Positions 1 to 11,890 of a stretch of 64,000 bases of DNA are shown piece after piece. The translations under genes were made by a program, and so were the position numbers. The stretch spans positions 458,501 through 522,500 of the forward strand of contig OY253657.1 of the NCBI GenBank assembly GCA_958009055.1, read 5' to 3'. The number at the start of each line of letters is the position of its first letter. The stretch's first letter is position 1. Below the pieces are notes generated by a model. That model made no database searches and had not been told where the DNA came from. It was given only the letters and a program-made list of their open reading frames with translations. This stretch comes from Choricystis sp. odSpoLacu1 (Eukaryota > Chlorophyta > Trebouxiophyceae).

Positions 1-200
1 TTTTCTCTCTCTCTTTTGCACGTCCCTCCCTCCCAGACACACGAATCGAAAAGCGGTGCCCGCACTCCTGGCATGCCTCGCCGCGCTGCTTCAAACCATG
101 ATCTCTCTCGTCTCTCTCTCTCACTCTGCCGAAAACCTCCGCCCAAAAGAAAAAGAAAGAATTGATGTTTTTTAAGTCGCAAGCACAAAAAGCACAAAAT

Positions 201-2440
201 CTAAATCACCGTGCCGTCAGGGATGGTCGCGTTGCGCAGCACGCACACGATGCCGGAGCGGATGAAGTAGCCATCCTCCTCGTGGTCGGCTTCATCAATG
301 CCGGCCGCGTTGGCGATGACGCAGCGCGCGCCGATGCGCGCGTTTTTGTCGACAATCGCATTCGACACCGTCGACCCCGCCCCAATCCCGATCGGCACCT
401 TGCCCGCCGCCCGCAGCTCGACCCGCTGCTCCTCCGACTCATAATAGTCGGCCCCGATCAGCAGGGCGTCCCGGATGGTGGCCCCAGCCTCGACGCGGGA
501 GCGCAGCCCAATGATCGCGTTGTCCACGGTGCACGCGTCCAGGTAGACGCCGTGCGAGATGATGGACTCGGTGACGGTGGAGTCGATGACTGTGGGGAGT
601 GTGGGTGGGGGTGGAGTCAGGGTTTGGTGCAAAAGGAAAAGAAAAAAAAATCATCCGCGTCAACTTCACACAACCCACTCACCCTTGGCCGGCGGCAAAA
701 AGCGGGGCGACGTGTAGATAGGCGCCGTCTGATCGTAAAACTCAAACCTCGGGGGTTGTTGAGCCAGAGCCAGGTTGGCATCGAAGAAAGATTTGATGGT
801 TCCGATGTCTTCCCAGTACCCGTCAAACAGGTAGGCCACCACCTTCTTCTCATCCGCGGCGGCAGGGATGATTTCACCCCCAAAATCGTTGAAGGCGGCG
901 TATTTGCCGATGAGGAGGTCGGTGAGGACGTCCTGTGTGGGGAGGGGAGGAGGGGGAAGGGTGAACACAAAAAACCTCGGATCACCCGGCGTCCCCTTCT
1001 CTTTCCTCCACCCCCACCCCACCCCACCCCACTCTCTCTCTGCCACCTTTTTAAACACGTAGATGCCCATCGACGCGATGTACGGCCTCTCCCGCGCGTC
1101 GTCGGGGGCGAGGCCGAGCACGGTCGTGTCGACCGCCATGCGGGCGAGGGCTTCACCCTTGGGCTTTTCAGCGAATTCGACGATGCGCCCCGAGTCGTCG
1201 ACCTTCATGAGACCAAAGTCGGACGCGCGCGCCGCGTCCACGGGCAGGGCGCCGATGGTGATGTCGGCGCCCGTCGCGCGGTGGTGGTCCACAAACTTCA
1301 TGTAGTCCATGCGGTAGCTGTTGTGGGGGTGGGGGTGGGGGTGGGAGGGGGTGAGAGCGGGTGGAAAGAAAAAACGACGACGAACAAAAACAAAAAACGC
1401 ACGCCCAATCCAATCCAAACACTCACAGGTGGTCCCCCGACAGAATGACGACGTCGTCCACCACCCGGTTCTTGACGTCGGAGAAGAGCCACGCGTACTG
1501 GCGCACCGCGTCGGCGGTGCCCTGAAACCACGCAGAGTCGGTGGGGGTCTGCGTGGCAGCCAGCACCTCCACAAAGCCGTCCCCGCCAAAGCGGACGCCG
1601 GAGCCGACGTTGTAGGTGCGGGCCAGGTGTCGGTTGAGGGAGGTGGAGTTGAACTGTGAGGGTTGGGAAGAGGGGCAGGGAGTGTGGGTCGGTGGGACGC
1701 TTTGCTAGCCAAAAACGAAGAAACGAAAAAAAAAGCGTCGTGGCGCGCGCCCCATCCCCACGCACACACTCACCTGGGTCAGCACATAAATCTTGTTGAT
1801 GCCCGAGTTGATGCAGTTGGACATCGGGACGTCGACGAGGCGGTACGCGCCCCCGATCGGGACTGCAGGCTTCGCCCGCTGCTTGGTCAACGGGTACAGC
1901 CGCGTGCCCGCCCCGCCACCCAGGATGAGCGCCAGCACGGAGGACGTGGCGGAGCGGGCGGAGCGGGGGGCGCCCATGGTGGGGCGCTCGATGACGGCGG
2001 AGGGAGCGCTGTGGGGGAGGAGGGGGAAGAAAGAAAAGGAAAACGGTTTAGAAAACGGTGGTCCCCCGACGCGCTCAGACAAACGGCCCCTTCTGTTGCA
2101 GCAAGAAGGCAGACTGCCGCGTGGGCGCAGGAGCGGGCCGAGGAAGGCGGAGGCGGAGGCGGGGAGGGGGCCGCGCGCGAATGGGTGAGGCCACGCTCCC
2201 TTCTCAGCCAAGCCGCGTCTCTCTCGCCGCCCGCCCCGTCTGCACACGCATCTGGGCAGCAGGTCCCTCTCTTCCTCCCAGACACACACAACACGCGCAC
2301 CTGACCACGCGCGAGCGGCGGGGCGCGCGGGCGGCCGGCGCCGCGAGCGGCGTCCCCGCGCGAGCGCGAGCGCCGCCCAGCCGCGAGGCCGACGCGGCGG
2401 TGGACGCCCGGCTGTCAGCAGAGCGTGCTGCGACGTTCAT
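201..2440 (-). CDS. APL: Glucose-1-phosphate adenylyltransferase (ADP-glucose pyrophosphorylase), large-subunit type, plastid
   Basis: Makes ADP-glucose from glucose-1-phosphate and ATP, the committed step of starch synthesis in the plastid. I read six exons: 2301-2440, 1774-2008, 1427-1653, 1047-1317, 683-932 and 201-589. All junctions are GT-AG and the total is 1512 nt (503 aa), usual for the family. Exon 1 is an Arg/Ala/Ser-rich transit peptide. Exon 2 carries the nucleotide-binding motif [12 protein letters not shown] followed by [16 protein letters not shown] and SNCINSG, which resembles plant and algal large subunits more than small subunits. Exon 3 has [13 protein letters not shown] and [11 protein letters not shown]. 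The C-terminal part is the left-handed beta-helix region ([17 protein letters not shown]) and ends in DGTVI, the family's usual terminus. The large-subunit call rests on remembered family sequence and is an inference. Regulation by 3-PGA/Pi is family knowledge. Confidence 0.95.
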
Positions 2441-2642
2441 TAGGGGCGGAGAGGGGGGAGGGGAGGAGGGAAGGGGGGAGGAGGGAAGGAGGTTTTTTTG
2501 TCTCGACCCTCTGTCTAGACAGAAAAAATAAAAAAACGACGCGTGTGTGTGCGTCTCTTTTTTTCCTCCACGCAACGAGACCGCCCCGGAGCCTGGCAGG
2601 GGCAAGTGCTTCTCTCTCTTTCTACTACACGCCCTGTGTTTC

Positions 2643-5571
2643 TTAAAACACCCACTCCCCCGTCCACGTCTGCAGCACCGCGGCCGACGCCCACGCCGGA
2701 AGCGCGGAGAGGACGCTCCGACTCTTGGCGTCCCCTCCCACCCCCACCACCGACGCCGCCACCTCCACACTGAGACGCGACCCGGCCGCCACATCAAACC
2801 AGAGGGCGTGCGTGTCGTGGGGGGGGGAGCCGACGAGGCGGACGACGCGCCAGGCGGGCGACGCGGGCGCGTCCCGCCACTCCCCCGTCGCGCCCGCCCC
2901 CTGCCTCCCCCACGCCGCCACGCGGGCGGTCACGTTGGCCGCCGCAAACGAGCCCTGCCCCGGGAGCAGCTGGATGGAGAGGGAGACGCGGTCGGTGGCC
3001 GGGTGGGCGGGGGAGAGGGAGCGTTTCGCAGTCACGCGCAGCGGGGAGCCTTCTTTCCCACCGCCACCCGCCGGCAGGGGCAGCGGGCCCCCCACCACAG
3101 CGGCCACCCCCGCCGTGTCCAGCAGGGTGCCCATGGGGTACAGCGACAACCAGTCCCGCCGCGTGGCGGGGTCTCCACGCACGCGCGCCCACTGTTTTTT
3201 GGAGGGCAGAGCGTCCACCACGGGCCGCGCGTCCACGCCCGCCGCCGCCCACACAGACTCTCCTCCCGCCCGGTGCACCAGCTGCACAAACAGTTTTTTG
3301 GGGGCGGCAGGCGTGTACGGGTGGCGGGAGACGGCGGCAGACAGCAGCCAGGCGGCGGTCGCGAGCGTGGCGGCCGCGTGCGCGGCGCGCCGCGCGGAGC
3401 GCGCACCCCCCACCGCCGCCACGACTGACGGGCCCAGCACCCCCAACGCAGACACGACGCCTGCGCCGGCGACAGCGCCCGCCACAGCGTCCCCCAGCAC
3501 GATGCCGGTGGGGGGGGGGAGGGGCGCGCCCGCGAAGCTCGCTTTCTGAAAAATGTGCATGGACAGAGCGAACGCGTTGGGCGCAGCCAGCAGCATGGCG
3601 GGCGTGGCGATGGCCAGGGTGGCGACAGCACGTGGTCGGGGGGACAGGGACACGGGCAGGAGGGCCAGGGTGAGGGAGGTGAGAGACCAAAAGGCGGGAA
3701 GGTAGGCGGTGCCAAACCCGCCCCCCGCGAACGCGGCCGCCACCCCGCCCGCCGCCAGGGCGCACCCCAGGACTGAGGCCACAGGGTCGGTCAACGCTGC
3801 GTGAGCGGGGGCGGGCGCGGTGTGGGGGAGGAGCCAGCCGGCCAGCGCCGCAGGAGCAAACGCGGCGACCGCCGCGCCGCCGCGCGGTCCAAACCAGGGG
3901 ATGGCGCGCGCCGTGGACGCCGCCAGCAGGGCGCCCAGGGCGCCAGGCGCGAGGGCGGCGAACGTCATGGAGGCGGCGGTGGCGGCCGCGGAGGACAGGG
4001 CGGCCGCGCGGCGGGGGGAGGGGAGACGAGCGACGGCGACGACAGCGACGACGAGCGGCATCGAGTGAGCGACCCGCCCGACAGACGCTGAGTACACAAA
4101 CATGATCCGCCCCAGCACGTCAAAGTAGACGGCCCGGCCGCCGCCACCGAGGGTGGGGGATGGGGAGGCGGGGGGGGCGGTGGCAGCGCGGTCCGCGAGG
4201 GAGGAGGCTGCCGCGGAGGCAATCCCAACAACGTCATTCCCCAACGCTTGCAGCGTGGCCGGGGCCAGCCGATCAGACGAGTCGGCGTGCGTGTGGTAGA
4301 CTTCGGCGCCCAGGACCAGGGCGACGTCGAGGCCGGGCAGGCCGGGAGGGGGGGGTAGCGGGGGTCGCGCCGGTGTGTGTGTCGGCACCACCACCCGCCC
4401 CTTTTCCACCCGTGCCTCCTCCATCACTCCCCCCGTTTGCCGCCGCCGGGGGGAAAGCGAACAGCTTAAAATCAGTGTCGGCCGCCATGAATCCAGAGTT
4501 GAAAACGTCTTGTGCGACAATCGTGCCGCGCGGGTGGACAGCGCCAGACGCGTACGCACGTGCGACATCAACTCCCGTCGCCTGGAACAGCACGGCGGGA
4601 CCATCCGCCCCTGTGGACTCCACGTTGAGAAAAGCGCCAATGGGGGGCAGGCCAGAGGTGTGCAGCCCCGCCATGAATCCCGCGGACGCGACCATCAGTG
4701 CTTCCTCCCCTCCATTCAGCAGGGCAATGAGGGGAGCCCGCAACGGCGCGGTGCCGGCCGCGTGGCGGGCGACGAGGGTGCGGGCGGCTTCCAGGACGGA
4801 GGCCACGCAGGCAGCCGCGTCGGCGGCGCCGGGGGAGCCGAGGGTGGAGTCAAAGTGAGCAGCCAGCAGGACAGCAGCGGGAGTGGTGGTGTTTTTGTCG
4901 CCACCGCCGCCACTGCTGCTGCCTGGCGGGCTGATGGACAGCACGATGTTGGGGACGCGTGCATAGACGGAGGAGAAGGGGAAGTGCAGAAACTGGGCCT
5001 CAAACGCGCCCGACACGGTGTCCACCGCCACGTCAGCAGTCAGCCCCGCCGCCCTCGCCGCGGCCACGATGACGTTCGCTTGGCCATGCACGTACTTGGC
5101 GGCCTCGGCGGCGCCAGCGGAGCCGGCTTGGCGGTCGCCGATGGTCGACGCGAGCGCGGTGACGTGAGCGCGCGCGCGCCCCGATGAAAAGGCGGTGCTA
5201 GGGGCGGAGTCAGACAGAGCGGACGGCGTGTCAAACAGAGTGGCGATGGAGAGGGCGAGCTGCGTGATGGGGGGCGGGGGCGGGAGGGTGGGTTGCGCGT
5301 GCGTGTGCCCGAGGGTTTTGTTTTATTGGTTGCCGCGCCGTCCACCCGCTCCACTCGGCCGACACCGCGGCGTGTGCACGCAAGCCCAGCGCGTGTGCTG
5401 GCGTCAACCACCATTCATCGTCGCACTCACCACCAGCGCTATGCCGCCCAACAGCAGTGCGCCGCCGCCGCTGTCGCCACCGCGGCCGGCGCGGTCGACG
5501 GCGCCGCCAGTGCCCGGCCGGCTGCTGAAGCGTGGCTTGGAGCGAGACCGGGGCGGGTGAGGAGTGGCCAT
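2643..5571 (-). CDS. ERMP1-like M28 family zinc metallopeptidase, multi-pass membrane protein (frame broken at a C8 run)
   Basis: Resembles the endoplasmic reticulum metallopeptidase 1 family. Exon 1 (5431-5571) encodes a short cytosolic tail and one hydrophobic segment. Exon 2 (2643-5259) encodes the peptidase domain and then many hydrophobic segments. M28 zinc-site motifs are visible: AAHFDS with AADAAACVASVLE after it, NGGEEAL (catalytic Glu plus ligand), LNVESTG, and later EVYHTHADSSDR, which supplies the last His. Between TDFKLF and PGLPGLDVAL there is a Gly-rich insert. There the reading frame changes at the run 4348-4355 (eight C on the coding strand). Removing one C joins both halves and makes the total coding length a multiple of three. 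No AG acceptor lies where an intron would need one. The start ATG at 5571 lies 133 bp from the start of the divergent neighbour. Confidence 0.85.
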
Positions 5572-5704
5572 CGGACGCCGGAGGAGGAGGCAATGCTCGC
5601 GACAAAAAGGATTGAAAAGTGACGCTAGCCACTCCGTAGAATTCGTTTTCGTGTGCGTGCGAAAGAGTGGGACGCCCCGCCGCGCTCCCCCGCAGCACGC
5701 GACA

Positions 5705-6031
5705 ATGGTGTGGCCCTTCACCCCTCGCCCCACCCTGGACGCCGCGTCCCGCGCCTCCGCCCTGACCCGCTGCGACGCGCAGCGCCGCGCGCTCGCGGCC
5801 TGCATCGCCGCCAACGGCGCCGTCGCCGACAGGGCGTGCGCCAGCCTAGAGGCCACTTGGTGCGAGTGCGTGGGCCTGCGTGCGGCCCCGCCCCAGGCGG
5901 CCGCCTTTGGCGAGTGTGTGGCGAGTGGCCACGTCGACTGCGGCAAAGAACTGACAGCCCTGCGGTCCGCACTCAAAGCGGCGGGCCTGTACCCGCCCCC
6001 CCCGCTGACGCCCAAGCGACGGCGGGGGTGA
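5705..6031 (+). CDS. Small twin CX9C (CHCH-like) protein
   Basis: A 108-residue intronless protein starting MVWPFTP. It has two CX9C motifs: the first Cys pair sits in RCDAQRRALAAC and the second in CASLEATWCEC, separated by 11 residues. A further Cys pair lies downstream (GECVASGHVDCG). Proteins of this type are usually imported into the mitochondrial intermembrane space by the Mia40/Erv1 disulfide relay and serve in respiratory-complex assembly. I cannot assign it to a named member such as CMC, COX17 or COX19. No cleavable presequence is seen, as expected for the class. The next gene, a helicase on the other strand, ends only 72 bp away, so the 3' ends converge. Confidence 0.75.
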   Translation: MVWPFTPRPTLDAASRASALTRCDAQRRALAACIAANGAVADRACASLEATWCECVGLRAAPPQAAAFGECVASGHVDCGKELTALRSALKAAGLYPPPPLTPKRRRG

Positions 6032-6103
6032 GAGAAAGGAGGGGAGGTGGGCGTGTGTGTGTAATCAAAAAGGCAGGAACCACAACAAAACACAAAACAC
6101 AGA

Positions 6104-8736
6104 TCACTTCTTTCTCCCCCCAAACACGCTGGGCGCGTCTTTCAACCCCCACGCGTGCGCCACGTGGCCCAGGTGCATCTTCTTGATGTGGAAGTAGGGT
6201 TTGAGGGAGGCGGGGTAGGTGGCGTAGGCACGCACCGCGCCGCGAAAGCCGGCCTCCGCGACGGCACGCAGATCGCCATCGCGCGCGGTGGCCGCCAGCA
6301 GCGCCCCCCCCAGGGCGCGCACCCCGGGGAACTCGTCCGCAAACTTGGGGGTGCGTTGGAGGGGGGGCAGGCGGGCGGCGCCCAGGTCGAGAGTGTCCAA
6401 CGGGGCTAGAGCGGACCGCGCGTCGACGCGGGAGGGGGGGGGGGACGCCGGCCGACGCGAGCACGCCACAAAACTCGGCCTCACTGGGGGTGAGAATCAG
6501 CACCGACTCCCCTTTCTCTCCAGCCCGCCCGGCCCGACCCGCCCGGTGGCAGTAGTCTGCCACGGAGGCGGGGGCATCGGCGTGGACGACGGCGGCGAGG
6601 GAGGGAAAGTCGAGGCCGCGCGCAGCGACGTCCGTCGCCACCAACGCTGCCCCCCCCGCCGCCCGAGAAAACGCCAGAAACGCGGCCGACCGCTCGGCTT
6701 GGGGCATGTTGCCGTGCAGCTTGAGCAGGAGGGCGGGGGAGGGGAGCAGGCCGGGGGGTGCAGTGTCGCCATCGTCGAGGGGCGCGCGCCCGCGCTCGCG
6801 CGCCGCGCTCACGCCGCGGGTCAACAGCGCGTGCGCGCCCTCCACCCCATCACACGACGAACAAAACACCAGCACGCGGCGGCCGGCGGATGCATGCCTC
6901 AGCATGAGGGCCGCCGCGGCAGCCAGGCGGGCGCGGGCGGGGACGACGAGGGCGGCGTGCGTCACGGTGGGCGCGACGTCGGCGCCGGTGGCGGCGGAGG
7001 GGGGCGCGGTGGCGTCGGTGGTGCCGCCCTCCTTCTTCTCCTCCCCCACGTCCCCCACGCGCACCGGGTTGACCAGCGTCACGCCACCGAGTCCAGTCAC
7101 GCTGGACGACATGGTGGCCGACAGCAGCACGGTGGCGACGCGGTGGGGAGGGGGGGCGGCGGCGGCGGCCGCCGCGTCGTCGCCACCACCACCACCAACG
7201 CGCGCGCCCAGCCGCGTCAACTCCCCCAGAACGGCCCCCACTTTGGCCTCCATGCCCAGGTCCAGCAGCCGGTCGGCTTCATCCAGAACGAGCCACTCCA
7301 GGGACGCGACACGCAGGGCGGCCGTGTTTTGGAGGTGGTCGAGCAGGCGCCCGGGCGTCGCGGCCAGCGCGGCCACGCCGCGCCGCAGCCTCGCCTTCTC
7401 GCTGGTGCGCGATTCACCACCATACAGTACGCCCGGCACCACCCAGTGGTAGCGCCGCGCCAGGGTGGCCAGCACGTCCGCGACCTGCAGCGCCAGTTCG
7501 CGGGTGGGGAGGATGATGATCGCGCGCGCGCCCGCGGAGCGCGGCACCCGCGGCGCGCGCGCCACGCCCCGCCCCTCCCCACCCTCCCACCCCGCCAGGC
7601 ACTGCATGATGGGGGCGGCGTAGGCCAGCGTCTTGCCCGACCCCGTGGGGGCGCGCACGAGGGCGTCCCGGCGGGACAGGAGGGCAGGGATGGTGGACGC
7701 CTGGACGCGGGTGGGGGAGGCAAACCCTTGGGCCGCCAAGTGGGCGGCAAGCGAGGGGTCCAGCCCCAGCCCCGCAAAGGAGGAGCCATTGGGTCCGCCT
7801 CCACCCACCGCAGGGGCGAGGCCTGCCCGCACCAGCTCGCCCCTGCGCGGCTGGGCGGGGGCGGCCGCGTGCGGCTGCGGCGCGGCGGCCGTGGCTGCAC
7901 CACCATCCCGGCGGGCGCGCTTGGTGGCGGGCTTGAGGGCGCGCGTTTCATCCACAAACGACAGGGCGCCGCCCCGGTGCGTGGGGCCGGCGTCTGAATC
8001 GTCTGTGTCTGACCCGCCGTCGCCGCCGACCGCGCGCCTCGGGGGGGCGGCCGCCGCCTCGGCCGCCGCCAGGTCCGCCTCCAGGGCGGCGTCGGTGCGG
8101 GTGGCGGTCGCCAGGGCGGCAGCCACGTCGTCGGCTTCCGAGTCGGAAGCGTGGAGCGTGTCGTCTGGCTCGAGGGGGGGCGGGGGACGCTTGGCAGAGG
8201 GTGCGGCTGGGGCAAGGGCGGCGCCACCGCCACCACCACCCCGACCGCCAGGCTGGGTCACTGGCCGCCTGTCAGCTGGGGCAGGGGCGGCCGCGCGCGG
8301 CTGCGGCGGCGGCGCACGTTGCGGCGGCGCGCGCAGCTCGCGTTCATACCCTTTGGCCGCGGCAGAGGAGGCGGGCGGGCGTGTTGAAGAAGGCGGACGA
8401 CTGGTGCCGCGCCCACCTTGGGATGGCTGTGGTGGTGAGAAGGGGGTTGGGAGGGTCGGCAAAAAACACGCATGTGACGAGGCGGCAGGAGCGCTGCGCC
8501 CCCACGCCCCGCGCGCGCCGCAGCTCTCCGCCCCCCATAGTCGCACACAGGATGATTTTTTGTGCGCAGTCCCAGCACGCTCGCCCCTGTGCCCTCCCAG
8601 AAACACGCACCCCACGCCCGCGCCCGCGGCCGCCGTCGCGCTCGCGCCGCCCGACGCGCGCGTGCCGCCCGCCGGCCAGAGGGCGAGGCAGGGGGGGCAG
8701 TGCGTCGCCGTCCAGGCCCACGAGGTTGAGCTCCAT
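6104..8736 (-). CDS. DDX31: DEAD-box RNA helicase, DDX31/Dbp7 type (frame broken at a C11 run)
   Basis: Likely nucleolar ATP-dependent RNA helicase of large ribosomal subunit maturation. Exon 1 is 8611-8736 and exon 2 is 6104-8426. After a low-complexity acidic N-terminus come the Q-motif region, APTGSGKT (motif I), [19 protein letters not shown] (motif II), SATMS (motif III), [11 protein letters not shown] and [10 protein letters not shown] (motif VI). The C-terminal domain contains [11 protein letters not shown] and [16 protein letters not shown], the DUF4217 signature of the Dbp7/DDX31/Has1 group. The C-terminal domain lies in another frame from the helicase core. The switch falls on a run of eleven C (6434-6444 on the plus strand), and one C fewer joins them. 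Divergent with the epimerase gene, 189 bp between the start codons. Confidence 0.9.
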
Positions 8737-8925
8737 CCTCTGCGTTCCCCGCGCGAAGTTAAGGGGAGAGCGCTCTCGAAAGAGCGAAGAGAAAGAGTGT
8801 CCAAGCCGTCGCCGAATTCGTCGTTCTCCAATTATTGCGCGCGATTTTCACTCTTTTCACTCGCGCCTTTCCACTCTCCTCTCGGGGCCGCGTCGCACCG
8901 CGTTTTACAAACGTCGACGCATACC

Positions 8926-10287
8926 ATGTCCGACACAGCCTCCACCCCCTGCACCGCGCGGCTGGGCGACGCCCTGCGCGCCGCGGCCGCGCGCGCGCGC
9001 GCGCGGCCATCACTGACCTTCGCGCCGCCCTTGCCGCCCGCGCCTCCCACGCGTCCTGGTCCCCGTCCGAGCTAGCTGCCCAGGCGCCCTGCACGTCCGA
9101 CATCCTGCTGACGTGCGCGGCGGGCGTGAAAGCCCGCATCTGCCGCATCGGGTGTGCGGTGCGGTCGCTGGAGCTGCCGGACGGCACGGACGTCGTGCTG
9201 GGGCACGAGGACACGGTCAAGTATTTGGTGAGAGAGGGGAGAGGGAGAGGGATGGAGGGAGTGGAAATAGGTGGGTGAAACAAAAACAAAAAACATCAAC
9301 CCCCACCCTCACAGGACGGCTCCCTGCCCTACTTTGGCGTCATCGTGGGCCGCGTCGCCAACCGCATCTCGGGCGGCACATTTGAGCTGGACGGCGTGCG
9401 CTACACCCTGCCGCGCGGCACGAGTGGGAAAGACAAAGCCAACTGTCTGCACGGAGGGCGGCGTGGGCTGGACAAAAGGCTGTGGACTGTCGCCCGCTCG
9501 TCGGCATCCTCGGTCACGCTGGCGTACAAGTCGCCTGATGGGGAGGAAGGGTTTCCCGGGACGGTGCAGTTGACGGGTAAGTGATGAGGATTAAAAAAAT
9601 GTTTTCTTTTCCTCTCCGGTTTTCCGCCTCAGTTTTTTCACTCGCCTTATCCTTCCCTCCCACCCACCAGTCGCCTACGACCTCACCCCAAAAGGCGCCC
9701 TCCGCGTCACCTGCCGCGGCGTGGCCGACGCCCCCACCCCGTTGAGCTTGACCCAACACTCGTACTTCAACCTGGATGGGTGTGACGCGGGCACCCCCCC
9801 TGGATCTGCTACAATCCTCGACCACACCCTCACCATCGACGCCGACGCCACTGTGTGTGTGGACCCAGTCACTGCCGCCGCCACGGGGGAGGTGGTGGCG
9901 CCTTCCGGCGCGTCCGACCTGCGCAACGGGCGGCGGCTGGGCGACGTGCCGGCCCTCAACAGCGCGTTCGTCCTCCGCGGCCCCCCCGCCCGCTCCCTGC
10001 GCCGGGCCGCCCTGCTGCGCTCCCCCGCCACCGGGCGCGTGCTGGCAGTGTACACGGACGCGGCCGCGTTGCAAGCGTATGCAGGGGGTGGCATTGGGAG
10101 GGGGACTCCCGGCAAACGGGGCGCGCGGCACGGCCCGCACGCGGGCGTCGCACTCGAAACCCACGCCCTGCCCAACGCGGTCAACGTGCCCGCCTGGACC
10201 GACTCCGTGCTGCTGAGGCCGGGAGGGGAGTACAGGAGTGTGACGGAGTACAGGTTTGGGGTGGGCAAGGAGGGCGCGTGGCCGTGA
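8926..10287 (+). CDS. Aldose 1-epimerase (mutarotase, GalM family); frame broken at a (CG)n run
   Basis: Interconverts alpha and beta anomers of glucose or galactose; probably cytosolic. Exons 8926-9227, 9315-9576 and 9671-10287. Family landmarks are VGRVANRISGG, CLHGG (with the conserved His), LTQHSYFNLDG and ETHALPNAVN near the C-terminus. The first ATG, in good context (ataccATGtcc), opens a frame that ends soon after a 16-nt CG run at 8990-9005. The frame that continues into the conserved domain lies two bases away. One CG unit fewer restores it and makes the summed exon length divisible by three. Weak alternative: initiation at a non-AUG codon in the downstream frame. Confidence 0.87.
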
Positions 10288-10590
10288 GGGAGAGGGTGCT
10301 GGTGGAAAAGAGGGAAACGAAAACGAAGGGTGAAGAGGGAAGAGGGGGGTGTTGTTGGGCTCTGCTCCCAGCACGGCGACACACAATAAAACGATACAGA
10401 CACGACTATGTTGAAACCTGTGACACTTGATGTTTTGGGTAAACCGCGGAGAGAGGAGGGCTGGAGAGAGCGAGAGACGACGGCCAGCGCGCATTCTCCT
10501 CACAACTCTCTTCTGTCCTGTTGCCCCTCTCTCTTTCCCCCCAATCCTCGCGCATTCCGCCCTTGCGAGCGCCCCACCTTTCACTCTACC

Positions 10591-11755
10591 ATGCGAGCCC
10601 TCGCCGCGGCCGGGCAGCGCGCCCCCCAGCGCGCCGCGCGCGCCGCGCCGCCCCCCGGTCCGCGCCGCCCCCCGCTGGCCCCGCGCCGCCGCCTCACGTC
10701 GCCTCCCGCCGCGTCGGCGGACGCCATGGACGACCCGTTTGGACCGGCAGACGGAGACGACCCGTTCGGGCCGCCGGGAGGGGAGGGCGAGGGCGCGGGC
10801 GCCGCGCTCGCGCCGGCGGCGCCCGCATTTGACGACGACACCGACGACGACGGCGCGATTCGGGTGTTCTCGCGGTACAGGGAGAAGGACCCGTACAGGT
10901 GAGTGGAGAGGGGGAAGGGGGGGGGGGGGATGCGCTGCTTTTGGACGCAGAGGAGGAGGGAGGGAACACGAGAGAGGGTCGGACACCCGCCGGCTGGGGC
11001 GAGCAGGCAAAAACAAACACGCTCACCCCACCCCACCCACCACACACACACACACACAGGTTGCTCGGCGTCACGCGGGAGGCATCGTTTGAGGAGGTGC
11101 AGGACGCACGCAACTATCTGTACGAGGTGAGTGCGTGTGAGTGTGAGAGAGAGAGAGAGGGATGAACGGAGGGAGCTTAAAAGAACACCAACCCTCCCCA
11201 CCCTTCAAACCACAGACCTACTACCGCCACGAACCCTCCCGCGATGCTGTCGAGCTCGCCTTCGACGCCATCCTCAAACAAAAGATGAGGCTGCGCCACA
11301 AGCTGGGTTTTCGCCCGCCCCGGTCGGGGCGCAAGAGCGACGTCGCTGGCGACGCTCTCAAACCCTCCCTCGCCGCCCGCTTCACCGGCCTCTTCGACCC
11401 CGCCGTCTCCATCACCACCGTCGTCAACGATGGCGCCATCTTCCTGGCGCTGGCGGTGTGGGCGGCGTGGCAAGCCAATTCGACCGACCCCACGCTGCCC
11501 TTGGTTGGCGCAATCTGTTACTGTGGCTGGCGCCTGTTTGACAAGCGCAAGTCCCGCAACCCGGACGGCCCCTTTGTTGGCGGGTCCCCCGTGTGGGGGG
11601 CGCTGGGGGCCACGCTGGTTGCCCTGGTGGCGGGCTTTGCGCTCTCCATCGGCGCGGCGCGCATCCTGCCCCTCCCCACCACCATCCGCCCCGCCAGTGT
11701 GGGCCTGTTTGTCATCAACATGGCGCTGGGGGCGGCCTGCATCTTTTTGCGTTGA
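10591..11755 (+). CDS. DUF3353 / CPP1-like (chaperone-like protein of POR1) plastid membrane protein
   Basis: Three exons, 10591-10898, 11060-11126 and 11216-11755, 304 aa. The N-terminus is a Ala/Arg/Pro-rich chloroplast transit peptide followed by an acidic linker with two DDPFGP repeats. DPYRLLGV...ASFEEVQDARNYL and the HEPSRDAVELAFDAIL block form the J-like domain typical of CPP1 and relatives. The C-terminal third has three or four hydrophobic segments. Arabidopsis CPP1 stabilises protochlorophyllide oxidoreductase in the envelope and thylakoid. The best remembered match is the shorter paralogous DUF3353 group, so the POR-chaperone role is only an inference. Its 3' end faces the isomerase gene 135 bp away. 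Confidence 0.85.
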
Positions 11756-11890
11756 GAGGGAGGGAGGGAGAGGGGGAGGGGGGTGCGACTTTTGGTAACA
11801 ACCGACCGTGATTTTTTTTTTTTCGAAAAAAATAACGAAGGGGAGCTAGCGAAAATGCTCTCTACAAACACACACACACACACACACAAT

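Noticed and set aside
1318..1426. G-rich repeat (GGGGGT)n as a telomeric or regulatory repeat
   Set aside because: It lies inside an AGPase intron as the C-rich 3' half on the coding strand, which fits the general intron design here.
162..1448. Long open frames opposite the AGPase gene and many other genes
   Set aside because: At this GC content the antisense strands stay open by chance. These frames ignore the clear splice sites, lack family motifs and mostly begin at non-ATG codons.
8835..8925. Upstream extension of the epimerase frame
   Set aside because: It begins at a non-AUG codon. The ATG at 8926 has better context, and a one-unit CG error explains the frame problem.
11046..11058. 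CA-rich tracts at many sites as microsatellites
   Set aside because: Most, like this one, are the acceptor-side pyrimidine/CA tracts of introns. Only the long tracts before two start codons are listed as repeats.
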